Source: Njordibacter sp028825405 | GTDB lineage: Bacteria; Pseudomonadota; Gammaproteobacteria; Pseudomonadales; Balneatricaceae | Reading direction: 5' to 3' | Assembly: GCF_047730065.1 (NCBI RefSeq) | Contig: NZ_CP159829.1 | Location: 2,108,001-2,172,000, forward strand | Length of the DNA stretch: 64,000 bases | Shown here: in pieces, positions 18,901-25,918 of the stretch | How positions within the stretch are numbered: the stretch's first letter is position 1 | Layout of the letters: each line of letters begins with the position of its first letter | Position numbers and translations under genes: made by a program | Notes under the pieces: generated by a model | What the model was told of the DNA's origin: nothing | What the model saw: only the letters and a program-made list of their open reading frames with translations | The model's database searches: none

Positions 18901-19774
18901 CATCATTAAAGTACAAAGGGTGCGCAGCAGCTGCGTTAAAGGTCGGGTCTACAGCCGAAGGATTGGTGCTGATTTGCCCAAACTTATTCATGTACTGGGT
19001 TTCGCTCTTGTCATTTTTCGCTGCAATAATAGAGGGATCCAATTCGTTATCACCGATAAAGATCTTCGTGTCCCACTTGTTGGTGGGGTTGAGCTCTGTC
19101 GCTGAACTGGTTTTTATGTAGTAAACCGTCGCAATGTGCGGGTTACCTAGTGAGTCAAAGACCGTGATCGACGTTGACTTGTTGAACGTATCACTGTCAT
19201 TTCGGTCAAAAGCGTACGGGTTATCAGTCGTATAGGCAGCACCTTCTGGCACTATGACTGCACCCGCTGGTAGGTTTAGACCCAATTCAATCTGTGAAGA
19301 GGGCTGTGGCAAACCGGCAGTAGAAGGTAACTGCAAAGACTTAGCAGAACCTAAACCTGTGGCAATTACCGAGCCGTCATCGTTCACCGGGAAGGTTTGT
19401 AGGTACTGACCCGAGGAGTCAACTACATACCGGTCGTTGTTAACACTGAACGAACCTGCTCGTGTGTAAACGGTTTGGTTTGAAGTCTGACTGGGTTTCA
19501 AGGCAAAGAAACCCTGGCCCGAAATGGCCAAGTCCAAGGAGTTAGTGGAGAACTCAATGTTACCCTGACTAAACTGCTGGTTTACTTTCTTCAAAAGTAC
19601 ACCCTGACCGATGGCGCTAGACGCGTTCTCCAAGGGTGAGGTGGCAAATATGTCACCAAACTCTGCACGGGATTTCTTAAAACCCACTGTACCTACGTTG
19701 GAGACGTTGTTTGATGTGATGCCTAGTTGGGCTTGCGCCGCGTTTAGGCCTGTTAGTGAAGTATAGAATGACAT
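15977..19774 (-). CDS. flgE: Flagellar hook protein, very large
   Basis: Hook subunit. The N-terminus (MSFYTSLTGLNAAQAQLGIT, SNNVSNVGTVGFKKSRAEFG, STNSLDLAISGQGFFAL) and C-terminus (LERANVDLTEELVALITAQR, NFQANAKAIETSSSLTQTII) are classical FlgE. At 1265 residues it is about three times the common 400-450. The middle holds two copies of a module at about 333-418 and 653-731 (YSQEF/YTQAF, ATINLGE/AQINTGE, KITSY/FTSKV patterns) that also occurs in FliC, and one copy at about 433-536 of a module shared with FlgK (VDTYVLNSAVGSGGKIVFNY, TQMTKGTV). The reading frame is uninterrupted. It ends the flgBCDE operon at a strong terminator. Confidence 0.95.
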   Translation of the reverse strand: MSFYTSLTGLNAAQAQLGITSNNVSNVGTVGFKKSRAEFGDIFATSPLENASSAIGQGVLLKKVNQQFSQGNIEFSTNSLDLAISGQGFFALKPSQTSNQTVYTRAGSFSVNNDRYVVDSSGQYLQTFPVNDDGSVIATGLGSAKSLQLPSTAGLPQPSSQIELGLNLPAGAVIVPEGAAYTTDNPYAFDRNDSDTFNKSTSITVFDSLGNPHIATVYYIKTSSATELNPTNKWDTKIFIGDNELDPSIIAAKNDKSETQYMNKFGQISTNPSAVDPTFNAAAAHPLYFNDDQQITVPSSPGATTGGYMTRATVGHDFGSTDSNKVQIVQPTAQVNTIGLTADIVAGGNIKFTTGVRDSDGDQASYSQEFITSHKATLDALVATINLGETAFKAARVDGKIQITSYTSAALPAIGVTGLTAASTAIVTTGGTKEVDTYVLNSAVGSGGKIVFNYGDKTYTHVYNSSGTIDDLVTAFNANDLTATMAKTNATTFTITSNTGSHTQMTKGTVTGSLSDATTAITVTTPAETTPGVGTTASANWLEEGSADGFNGKNFVSVSVDGSDFVTIDIPPKPAVGTVTAGYTGTELATEMTLQLNAKFGDEKSYKMPASIADRTITLELQDSNGNDINKDFGPEIKTLALTTGSTATSNQIIRGGDITITNSGTDTSAYTQAFDTNHRTTIDKLVAQINTGEANYQAKRVDDGIVFTSKVKATALPTMAVSGDTDGTTGHTFTYTGTTAAGTTSDLTIVVDEHNPDGTEMTRAELVANVQAKLDNLTFIDTNNVTQSQLPLTVGYDIRARSLTFTPTDATYGSIKASSPSTVSAFGLDSETATFSAVGDVFKGGQVVPTGLVDLDAKQQRTGLLVTYSKDAHKFTFSSGTTGEASTIVVGVPSGTAATGGTSHLLGIGATYNTEVKNAAGTGLSATAGKVTGSKAGVDITGTFSVTTNDNSISVTIDGVDGTVVVPPNPYTGDTFATAIQDRINLIQHADGRQVNNVKVAFDQASQTLTVTSGTVGATSTVNINGHSNWGFDTTTQVRGTVPQVTVVTQATDAEGNLLYIDQEGKQTTAKPDSTPQWTPIYLDKGELTFDTYGKLISPKEGVAYSPFDPSNGSDLLTLGVDYGKFSTQFSAPFSVLSLSQDGYPSGQLDGLDIDSGGVVRANYTNGTQVALGKLMMANFANPNGLKQVGNANFKATTNSGEADLGEAGSDGFGAIQGGALERANVDLTEELVALITAQRNFQANAKAIETSSSLTQTIINIRG

Positions 19775-19793
19775 TAGTCGATCCCCTTTTTAG

Positions 19794-19823
19794 TTACTAT
19801 TAATTACTATTAATTACTATTAA
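19794..19823. repeat. Three perfect 10-bp tandem repeats before flgE
   Basis: TTACTATTAA is repeated three times without a mismatch in the flgD-flgE spacer, 20-50 bp upstream of the flgE start codon and just outside its AAGGGG ribosome site. The period equals one helical turn. Confidence 0.9.
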
Positions 19824-19850
19824 ATACTGACATTAAGTAACGCTAACAAC

Positions 19851-20525
19851 CTACTGGCTGATACGTTTAACACTATTAAAACTGACATTACCTTGCCCAG
19901 AGACATTGAGAGTGACCTCATTGCCCTTGAGTTGAACACTGTTTACTGTGCCATACACCTGCATAGGTGGCACAGTTGTCTGACCATCCCGAACAGCACT
20001 TGCACTCAGGTAATATTTACCTTCTGGCGCAGCGGTGCCATCACTCTTGATGCCATCCCAGGAAAATTCTTGTGTGCCTGCCATCTTTGAGCCTAGGCCT
20101 ATACTGGCCATGACTTCACCCGCTTCAGACTTAACATCAATGCGCAGGTCGTTCGCCGCTGTGGTGAGGTCTATGGCACCTGCCAATTTCCCACCTTCCA
20201 ATTGCGCCCAGTTGCCATCAACCAAAGCTTTTTTACCAATCATGGCGGCATTGGCACTCATTTGTTGACCCTGATAGATGCTCACTAGGCCATCGATGGA
20301 CTCACCCATTTCGGTGATCCCACTGACCGTAGAAAACTGTGCCATCTGGCCCATAAACTCACCATTTTCCATGGGTTCCATGGGGTCTTGGTGCTGTAAT
20401 TGGGTGGTGAGTAACTTCAAAAAGTCCTCCTGCCCTAGCACCGAGGTGCGTTTAATTTCTTTCTGTTGGGTCGATTCGAAACTTCGAAAGTTTTCCGGGA
20501 TCGAGCTAATAGATGCGGTCATCAT
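19851..20525 (-). CDS. flgD: Hook assembly scaffolding protein
   Basis: Hook cap protein needed for FlgE polymerisation. The conserved N-terminal block is LGQEDFLKLLTTQLQHQDPMEPMENGEFMGQMAQFSTVSGI (about residues 30-70), followed by a FlgD-type beta domain with EFSWDGIKSDGTAAPEGKYYLS near 155-175. Length is 224 residues. The C-terminal NSVQLKGNEVTLNVSGQGNV is the usual Tudor-like end. It sits between flgC and flgE in the canonical order. Confidence 0.94.
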   Translation of the reverse strand: MMTASISSIPENFRSFESTQQKEIKRTSVLGQEDFLKLLTTQLQHQDPMEPMENGEFMGQMAQFSTVSGITEMGESIDGLVSIYQGQQMSANAAMIGKKALVDGNWAQLEGGKLAGAIDLTTAANDLRIDVKSEAGEVMASIGLGSKMAGTQEFSWDGIKSDGTAAPEGKYYLSASAVRDGQTTVPPMQVYGTVNSVQLKGNEVTLNVSGQGNVSFNSVKRISQ

Positions 20526-20611
20526 TTCCTCCTTACATAACTTACTTACCTGGCTTAGCTGACTTATTTGCTCAGCTTGCTCAGCTAACGTTGGCTAAGT
20601 TGGGTAAATTA

Positions 20612-21025
20612 TTACTTACCCAGCTGCAACGTACTCATCATCATTTTTTTGGTCGCGTTCATTACTTCTACGTTGGTTTGGTAGGAGCGTGAGGCATTCG
20701 TCATGTCAACCATTTCTTCAATAGAATTGACGTTAGACATAAATACAAAACCATCGTCATTAGCTGCCGGATTTGAAGGGTCGTAACTCTTCGCATTGGG
20801 TCGATCACTCACGTGGATGCCATTAACTTTCACGCTGGCTTCAAAATTATCGCTGGTGTAATTTTCTATCATCGTCTTAAAAATGGGTTTTTTGGCCTTG
20901 TAAGCGCCATCTGCGGTGGAACCCACAACGTCCATATTGGCCAAGTTACTGGCGGTGGTATTCAAACGCGTCATTTGCGCGGTCATGGCAGAACTAGATA
21001 TTTTTAAGGCTGTTAACATTGACAT
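20612..21025 (-). CDS. flgC: Flagellar basal-body rod protein FlgC
   Basis: Proximal rod subunit. The N-terminal rod motif MSMLTALKISSSAMTAQMTR, LNTTASNLANMDVVGS and the FlgC-type C-terminus (VNSIEEMVDMTNASRSYQTN, VEVMNATKKMMMSTLQLGK) are both present. At 137 residues it has normal length and no inserted module. It follows flgB by 44 bp in the same operon. Confidence 0.95.
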   Translation of the reverse strand: MSMLTALKISSSAMTAQMTRLNTTASNLANMDVVGSTADGAYKAKKPIFKTMIENYTSDNFEASVKVNGIHVSDRPNAKSYDPSNPAANDDGFVFMSNVNSIEEMVDMTNASRSYQTNVEVMNATKKMMMSTLQLGK

Positions 21026-21069
21026 GGGGTTGTCCTCTATACGGTTATGATGAGTGAGCTAAGCGAGGC

Positions 21070-21462
21070 TTATTCGCCTCGTAAAGCGCTCATGACGCCT
21101 TTAATTTTACTATTCAAAAAAGTGTTTGTTGCTTGGTAACGCAGTGAGTTTTCTGTAAACAAACTGTTTTCTGTGTTAATTTCAACAGTGTTGCCATCTA
21201 ACGAGGCACTGTTGGGCAAGCGGTACTTAACCATGCTGTCGCCTTGGAGGGCCTGATAATTAGTGACGCCAATGTGGCGAGCGTGGCTAGTGCGCATGCT
21301 ATTGCTTTGGGTTGTGGCCATTACGCTGCTAAAATCGATATCGCGGGCCTTATAGTTAGGTGTATCTACGTTGGCAATGTTGGATGCAATGACTGACGTG
21401 CGCTGTTCCCGCAGTTTTAAAGCGGTGCCGTGAATGCCTAGTGGGTTTTGTAAAATACTCAT
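21070..21462 (-). CDS. flgB: Flagellar basal-body rod protein FlgB
   Basis: Proximal rod subunit and first gene of the flgBCDE operon. SVIASNIANVDTPNYKARDI is the rod/hook family N-terminal motif, and the C-terminus (NSLRYQATNTFLNSKIKGVM) is typical FlgB. Length is 130 residues. A sigma-54-type promoter 60-80 bp upstream would drive the operon; flgA is divergent from it. Confidence 0.95.
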   Translation of the reverse strand: MSILQNPLGIHGTALKLREQRTSVIASNIANVDTPNYKARDIDFSSVMATTQSNSMRTSHARHIGVTNYQALQGDSMVKYRLPNSASLDGNTVEINTENSLFTENSLRYQATNTFLNSKIKGVMSALRGE

Positions 21463-21524
21463 AATCGCTCGCTACTTTTGTTATCTGTTTAGAGGCTTAT
21501 AATTGCCTGCTACACACTCACTAA

Positions 21525-21541
21525 AGCAAAGATTATGCCAA
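21525..21541 (-). promoter_or_regulatory. Sigma-54-type promoter of flgBCDE
   Basis: On the minus strand TTGGCATAATCTTTGCTTT shows GG and GC with ten bases between, matching the -24/-12 consensus. The GC lies about 64 bp upstream of the flgB start, leaving a leader of about 50 bases. Confidence 0.65.
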
Positions 21542-21583
21542 ACTTAAAAAACGTTTAAATTTCATTAAGTTAGAAATTATATT

Positions 21584-22702
21584 ATGAAAAAAATACCCCC
21601 TATTTTTGACAAGTGGCAAGGCCTTGCCGCAGGACTAATTCAGTTCAAGTGGCTATTATTAATGGCCTGTCTATGGCTCATTTCCCTCAGCTCTCAAGCT
21701 GCACCATGGCATGCCCATGAGGCCATTTACCAAGCCGTTAGCCAATTTTCTCAACAAGAGTTAGGCAGTAATGCGAGCACTAAACCACTGGATGAGCGCA
21801 GTCGGTATGCCCTCTGTACCACGCCCCTGCAAGTGACGCTGCCGTTTAATAACCAAAAGACTGTAAAAGTGGTGTGTGAAAAGACCCATGACAAAACCAG
21901 TTGGTCCTTGTATTTGTCGATTAATGTGCAAACCAACATTAAGGCCTGGCGCTTAGTGAGTCCCATTGAGGAACAGGGCACTATCGCTGCCAAACACATC
22001 GCCTTAGTGACCTACACCGGCAACCAAAGCAATTTTATGGGCAGCGAGACTAATCCTATTGGGCAGCAAGTTAAGCGCCGTTTAAATAAAGGCGATTGGC
22101 TAAGCCCAGAAGACATGAACAACTTACAAACTTTATGGCGCGCGGCAGAAGACATTCCCCAGGGCCAAGTCATCGCTCTAAAACACCTAACGTCAAGCAA
22201 AGAACCTGTCCAGACTGCAAGCCCCAGTGCGGTCTCCAGTAGAGTCCAGTTAATTGGTAAAATCGCAAAACGATACATTAAAACTGGCAAGCTACTGGAT
22301 AAAAATGACATAGAAGGTCAACAATTGGTGGTGATTAGCAACCAAGCATTGTCAAGGGGAAGAGAGCTGATCGCCCAAGATCTGGCTCTGGCATGGGTGC
22401 CTGAACACAGTCTCAGGCAAATAGCATTTAGCCAAAAAGAAGCCCTAGTGGGCTGGGTTACGAAGCGCTATATTGCGAGCCAAACCCCGCTTACCAAAGA
22501 TATGTTGCGCAAAGCCTATCTAGTCGTTAAGGGCAGCCAGGTGAGCTTGCAAATTAATTTAGACAACTACCAAATCACCAACAAAGGCCAAGCTTTGTCT
22601 AATGGCGGTTTGGGTGATAAAATTAAAGTCAAGTTATCTCCTAGTGGCTTGGTAAAGGAGGGTTTAGTGATTGCTAAAGGCCAAGTAGAGCTCAGTCGTT
22701 AA
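21584..22702 (+). CDS. flgA: Flagellar P-ring assembly chaperone, enlarged with repeated SAF modules
   Basis: Periplasmic chaperone for P-ring (FlgI) formation. A signal/membrane segment lies at about residues 22-42 (WLLLMACLWLISLSSQAAPW), and the C-terminus is the canonical FlgA end (VSLQINLDNYQITNKGQALS, then a VKLSPSGLVKEGLV strand). The 372 residues exceed the usual 220-250. The extra length appears to be duplicated SAF-like units: VKRRLNKGDWLSPEDM, AKRYIKTGKLLDKNDI and VTKRYIASQTPLTKDM recur at about residues 159, 234 and 290. It is divergent from flgB and followed by flgM. Confidence 0.9.
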   Translation: MKKIPPIFDKWQGLAAGLIQFKWLLLMACLWLISLSSQAAPWHAHEAIYQAVSQFSQQELGSNASTKPLDERSRYALCTTPLQVTLPFNNQKTVKVVCEKTHDKTSWSLYLSINVQTNIKAWRLVSPIEEQGTIAAKHIALVTYTGNQSNFMGSETNPIGQQVKRRLNKGDWLSPEDMNNLQTLWRAAEDIPQGQVIALKHLTSSKEPVQTASPSAVSSRVQLIGKIAKRYIKTGKLLDKNDIEGQQLVVISNQALSRGRELIAQDLALAWVPEHSLRQIAFSQKEALVGWVTKRYIASQTPLTKDMLRKAYLVVKGSQVSLQINLDNYQITNKGQALSNGGLGDKIKVKLSPSGLVKEGLVIAKGQVELSR

Positions 22703-22763
22703 GTTGAAAATACTGGGCTTTAGTAATAATTAGATTTTATTTAAAATAAGTGCTATTTTGACG

Positions 22764-22790
22764 TTAAGTTTTTGCTGAATCTGTCGATAC
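22764..22790 (+). promoter_or_regulatory. Sigma-28 (FliA) promoter of flgMN
   Basis: TTAAGTTT, an 11-base spacer and GTCGATAC closely match the FliA consensus TAAAGTTT-N11-GCCGATAA. The -10 element ends 41 bp before the flgM start codon. FliA-driven flgM is the usual feedback arrangement. Confidence 0.75.
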
Positions 22791-22831
22791 TTATCGGGCA
22801 GTCGTCAATTAGATTAGTTCAGAGGTCAAAT

Positions 22832-23182
22832 ATGAATGATATTAGCAATCACAATCAAGGAGTTGCAGCTAGCAGGACAAATAGTGCTCAAGCTAAACCT
22901 GCTCAAAAAACTCAAGATGTTCATCAACAAAGCCAAGCGAGCCAAACTCAGCGTGCAACAGATCAAGCCAAGACTGCGCCTAGTCAAGGCGCAGATCAGG
23001 CTAAGTTCACACCAGAATCACAAACGTTGGTGCGCATGACCCAGGCAAGTAAAGGGGTTAGTGACATTGACCAAAAAAAGGTCGACCGCATTAAACAGGC
23101 CCTAGAGAATGGAGAGTTCCCTGTCGATACGGCTCGTATTGCGGAAAAAATGACTAGTTTAGAAAAACTAATCCAAGGATAA
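22832..23182 (+). CDS. flgM: Anti-sigma-28 factor
   Basis: Inhibitor of the flagellar sigma factor FliA, exported through the finished hook. The 116-residue protein is disordered and Gln/Ala-rich in its first half; the C-terminal FliA-binding half contains GVSDIDQKKVDRIKQALENG (about 75-94), EFPVDTARIAEKM and a last helix SLEKLI. I start it at the ATG at 22832, with AGAGG upstream; the ORF is open for 20 more codons but those overlap the promoter. Confidence 0.93.
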   Translation: MNDISNHNQGVAASRTNSAQAKPAQKTQDVHQQSQASQTQRATDQAKTAPSQGADQAKFTPESQTLVRMTQASKGVSDIDQKKVDRIKQALENGEFPVDTARIAEKMTSLEKLIQG

Positions 23183-23189
23183 CTTACCC

Positions 23190-23660
23190 TTGCTGCCAGA
23201 GTTATTAGAGGAATTTGATGGTCATTTGAAACAGGCCATTAGCGACGCGCAGCAGTTGCAGAGTACCCTTGACCTAGAATTTGACTACCTTAAAAATAGT
23301 GATTTGCAGGCCTTTCAAGAACTACAAGTCCGCAAGCAACATGACGTACAAACCATTCAGCTATTTGACGCGCTCCGCAATCAGTTTTGTACCAAGGCAA
23401 GCATCGACCAAGAAGACAAAAACTTTAGCCAGCATCTAACCCCTTCGCAACAGACACAATGGCAACAATTGTTAGATATTTTGGAGGCCTGTAACAAAAC
23501 TCACCGTACCAGTGACTATTACATGCGCACTAAACTAGAATCCATCAGTAAAGCCTTAGAAACATTAGAGCTTAGCAGTCCTGTGACCAGTACCAATCTG
23601 TACAATAGCTTAGGTAACGCTTTCAAATCTAATATAGGCCGCAGCCTCGACAAAGCTTAG
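23190..23660 (+). CDS. flgN: FlgN-type flagellar export chaperone
   Basis: Chaperone for FlgK and FlgL export, by family. It is an all-helical 156-residue protein beginning LPELLEEFDGHLKQAISDAQ and containing LQVRKQHDVQTIQLFDALRN; YMRTKLESISKALETL and the Leu-Tyr-Asn-Ser tail are consistent with FlgN. The only reasonable start is a TTG at 23190, 7 bp after the flgM stop, which suggests translational coupling. Sequence conservation in this family is low, so position after flgM carries weight. Confidence 0.85.
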   Translation: MLPELLEEFDGHLKQAISDAQQLQSTLDLEFDYLKNSDLQAFQELQVRKQHDVQTIQLFDALRNQFCTKASIDQEDKNFSQHLTPSQQTQWQQLLDILEACNKTHRTSDYYMRTKLESISKALETLELSSPVTSTNLYNSLGNAFKSNIGRSLDKA

Positions 23661-23703
23661 TGATATACTCACCCCACATATATTGACACAGCAGATCGTA
23701 TTT

Positions 23704-24171
23704 ATGGCCGTTTTCACCTCTCTAGTTAATGACCCTCAATTGCCCATCTTTTTAATACTCATGGTGCTCAGCCTGCTGGCATTTGTGACCAGCTTAACGG
23801 CGCTTTTATTTGAGCGCCAAGGAAGCCAAAAGCTGCAGCAACGCCTAACAGACCTAGGCCACCAGCTTATCGAACAGCAAGAGGATTATAATAAACTCGA
23901 AAAATTACAGTTTTTAGGTGCTCAACGCCAGCAGCGTATGGACCAAGTATTACAAGATATCTACACGTTAATAGAGTCTAACAGTCAGCAACTCAATCGC
24001 ATCAAGGACCAACCCAGCCCAAGTAGTGCGTTGTCTACGGATCTACCCAGTCAAAGTAATTATGAACATGCCATCCGCATGGCCAAAGAAGGCATGTCTG
24101 GGGAAAAAATCCAACATATCTGTGGCCTCACTGAAGGCGAAGTTAACCTCATATTAGATCTTCACCAGTAA
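23704..24171 (+). CDS. DUF2802 membrane protein of the flagellar cluster
   Basis: One N-terminal transmembrane helix (about residues 9-33), a coiled-coil region rich in Gln, Leu and Glu (about 37-95), a Ser/Pro linker, and a C-terminal DUF2802-like helical end (YEHAIRMAKEGMSGEKIQHI, CGLTEGEVNLILDLHQ). Proteins of this family are common in polar flagellar clusters but their role is not known to me. I use the ATG at 23704; a TTG seven codons earlier is in frame. It is convergent with the FlhB-like gene, 8 bp apart. Confidence 0.8.
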   Translation: MAVFTSLVNDPQLPIFLILMVLSLLAFVTSLTALLFERQGSQKLQQRLTDLGHQLIEQQEDYNKLEKLQFLGAQRQQRMDQVLQDIYTLIESNSQQLNRIKDQPSPSSALSTDLPSQSNYEHAIRMAKEGMSGEKIQHICGLTEGEVNLILDLHQ

Positions 24172-24179
24172 GTGTTAGC

Positions 24180-24455
24180 TCAGATGGATTTTTCGTCGCC
24201 TGGTTTCATGCCCTTGAGCCAGTAGGTATACACCAAAACTTCAGCGACCAACGTATACAGCGACCTAGGCACTTGGTCGTCAAGGTCAAGCAAGCCCAAT
24301 AAAGCCGCCAACTCTTCATCTTTTTTAATGGGTACACCTGCTGCAATGGCTGCGTCAATGATCTTTTGAGCTAATTCGTCTTTTCCCTTAGCTACGACTA
24401 AAGGGACTGGATTATTGCCATACTCTATGGCGATGGCTTGTAGAGGCTTTTTCAT
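24180..24455 (-). CDS. FlhB C-terminal-domain-like protein (FlhB2/FlhX type)
   Basis: A 91-residue protein matching only the cytoplasmic tail of the export switch protein FlhB: AIAIEYGNNPVPLVVAKGKD, a VPI-x-DEELAALL segment and VPRSLYTLVAEVLVYTYWLK. The transmembrane part is missing, and the FlhB cleavage site NPTH reads NPVP, so autocleavage is not expected. Such stand-alone copies are known beside fliK in other bacteria and may help export or hook-length switching. Its ATG overlaps the fliK stop codon by 4 bp. Confidence 0.85.
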   Translation of the reverse strand: MKKPLQAIAIEYGNNPVPLVVAKGKDELAQKIIDAAIAAGVPIKKDEELAALLGLLDLDDQVPRSLYTLVAEVLVYTYWLKGMKPGDEKSI

Positions 24456-25513
24456 ACGTGAACGTCCAAAATACTATGCACCGCTTGAGACTTGGCTTGA
24501 ATCTCTGGCTCTATGATTGGGCCCACACTAACCTGCTGTAAGTTTATACTGTGCAGTTTTAGTGTATTATGTAACTGCTGCTTAGAGCCATGCACCAATG
24601 GCGCTAGCCATGCTTGATCACTGGAAAAATGTAAACTCGCTGTGGTTTCATGAGCCAGGGTATGCTCTGTCAGTAGCAAGTTAATTTGTAATTCTCCTAG
24701 CTCTGGACCCTCATGAGCCAGACTCACTGACCAGACTTTTTGGCTACGTTGTTGCTGGTTTTGTTGCAAAGTAATCAGTAAATGTTGTTCCCCAAACCAA
24801 GGCATCAGCCATTGATAATGCGTTTGATTATTAAGTAGAGCATCTAAGCTTTTGATTTGGCTTGAGTTTAAGGCTTCTAGCAAAGGTTTAACTTGTTGCT
24901 CAAAACCTTCTTCTAGGGCCAGCAACTTTAATAAAGCTTTAAGATCATTATGGGCTGCTGCTGGTCCCATTAAGGCATTTGCTAAACTTTCCGCTTGACC
25001 ACGGCTTTCACTAAATAAGCCACTCATCAACAGAAACTTTTGTATATCAATGGCTTTTGGAGGGTTAGGAAGCTGCCAAAAAGATTGTAATAATGTCGCT
25101 AATGATGATGGCAACTGGGCGCCAGACAAGTGGCTAGATAGCCATTGTTGAAGTGGTTTTAAGCCGTCCGGACGATATAAAAGGCTGCGTAAAAATGCAC
25201 TTTGTTGACCAAGAGAGGAAACGGGCAACTGCCCAGATCGCAATAACTCTAAACGGGGTGGGTGCACATCTGGATCTAACACCTTAAATAATAAGCGTTC
25301 CCCAAGTGTATAAGCCGCTGAACTGGCTGCAGCACTGAAGATACTGTTGGCAGTGTCAACTAACAATCGCGGTTGTAATTGCACTACCACACCCTCAATA
25401 ATCTGACCCTTTATGAGGGTGACCGCAGGCAGTATAGGACCGTTACCAAGGTTCACCCCTGGCCGAACTACGCCACTTGATGGTGATAAGGGTTGAGGTC
25501 CGTTATCGATCAT
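24452..25513 (-). CDS. fliK: FliK-like hook-length control protein
   Basis: The C-terminal 80-90 residues (LGELQINLLLTEHTLAHETT, SLHFSSDQAWLAPLVHGSKQ, LQQVSVGP) match the FliK/Flg_hook domain that interacts with the export gate. The N-terminal part is Leu/Gln/Ser-rich with an early beta segment (LIKGQIIEGVVVQLQPRLLV). Length is 353 residues. With hooks built from a 1265-residue FlgE, this ruler is not unusually long. It is coupled to the FlhB-like gene downstream, which supports a role in export switching. Confidence 0.8.
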   Translation of the reverse strand: MIDNGPQPLSPSSGVVRPGVNLGNGPILPAVTLIKGQIIEGVVVQLQPRLLVDTANSIFSAAASSAAYTLGERLLFKVLDPDVHPPRLELLRSGQLPVSSLGQQSAFLRSLLYRPDGLKPLQQWLSSHLSGAQLPSSLATLLQSFWQLPNPPKAIDIQKFLLMSGLFSESRGQAESLANALMGPAAAHNDLKALLKLLALEEGFEQQVKPLLEALNSSQIKSLDALLNNQTHYQWLMPWFGEQHLLITLQQNQQQRSQKVWSVSLAHEGPELGELQINLLLTEHTLAHETTASLHFSSDQAWLAPLVHGSKQQLHNTLKLHSINLQQVSVGPIIEPEIQAKSQAVHSILDVHV

Positions 25514-25559
25514 CTGCCCCCTTTTGCTATCTTGGTTAATTATTTGTTAGACTAACACT

Positions 25560-25904
25560 ATGAACATAAGTAACGCTACGCCAACTGCACCCGCTGTCCA
25601 GCTACCTGTGATCAACCAGGAAGCCAAAGTGAGGGCGGAAAACGCCTTCCCTAGAGCAGAAGAAATTGACACGTCAGCGCAACTTCCTCAAACACCCGAT
25701 CAAAGTCGACAAAAAGCCAACCTAGAAGCTTCTGCCTGGCGTGCTAGCCAAGCTAGCATTAGTGCCCAAGCAGAGACCAAAAAAGGCAGTGATGGACTAG
25801 CGAATTACACTGATCTGCCGCCTCAGCGCAGCCAACAAGCAGCTGAAGCCTACAAGGCGATTGAAAAACCAGAACAGCAAGTCTCCGTAGACGCTATCGT
25901 TTAG
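25560..25904 (+). CDS. Small hypothetical protein in the flagellar cluster
   Basis: A 114-residue Ala/Gln-rich, probably disordered protein (MNISNATPTAPAVQLPVINQ) with a predicted helix near the end (QRSQQAAEAYKAIEKPEQQV). I recognise no domain. It is divergent from fliK (46 bp) and convergent with pomB (14 bp), the only rightward gene in this stretch. Composition resembles FlgM-like or FliK-like secreted flagellar regulators, but that is not evidence of function. Confidence 0.6.
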   Translation: MNISNATPTAPAVQLPVINQEAKVRAENAFPRAEEIDTSAQLPQTPDQSRQKANLEASAWRASQASISAQAETKKGSDGLANYTDLPPQRSQQAAEAYKAIEKPEQQVSVDAIV

Positions 25905-25918
25905 CTTCAAGCTACTTA

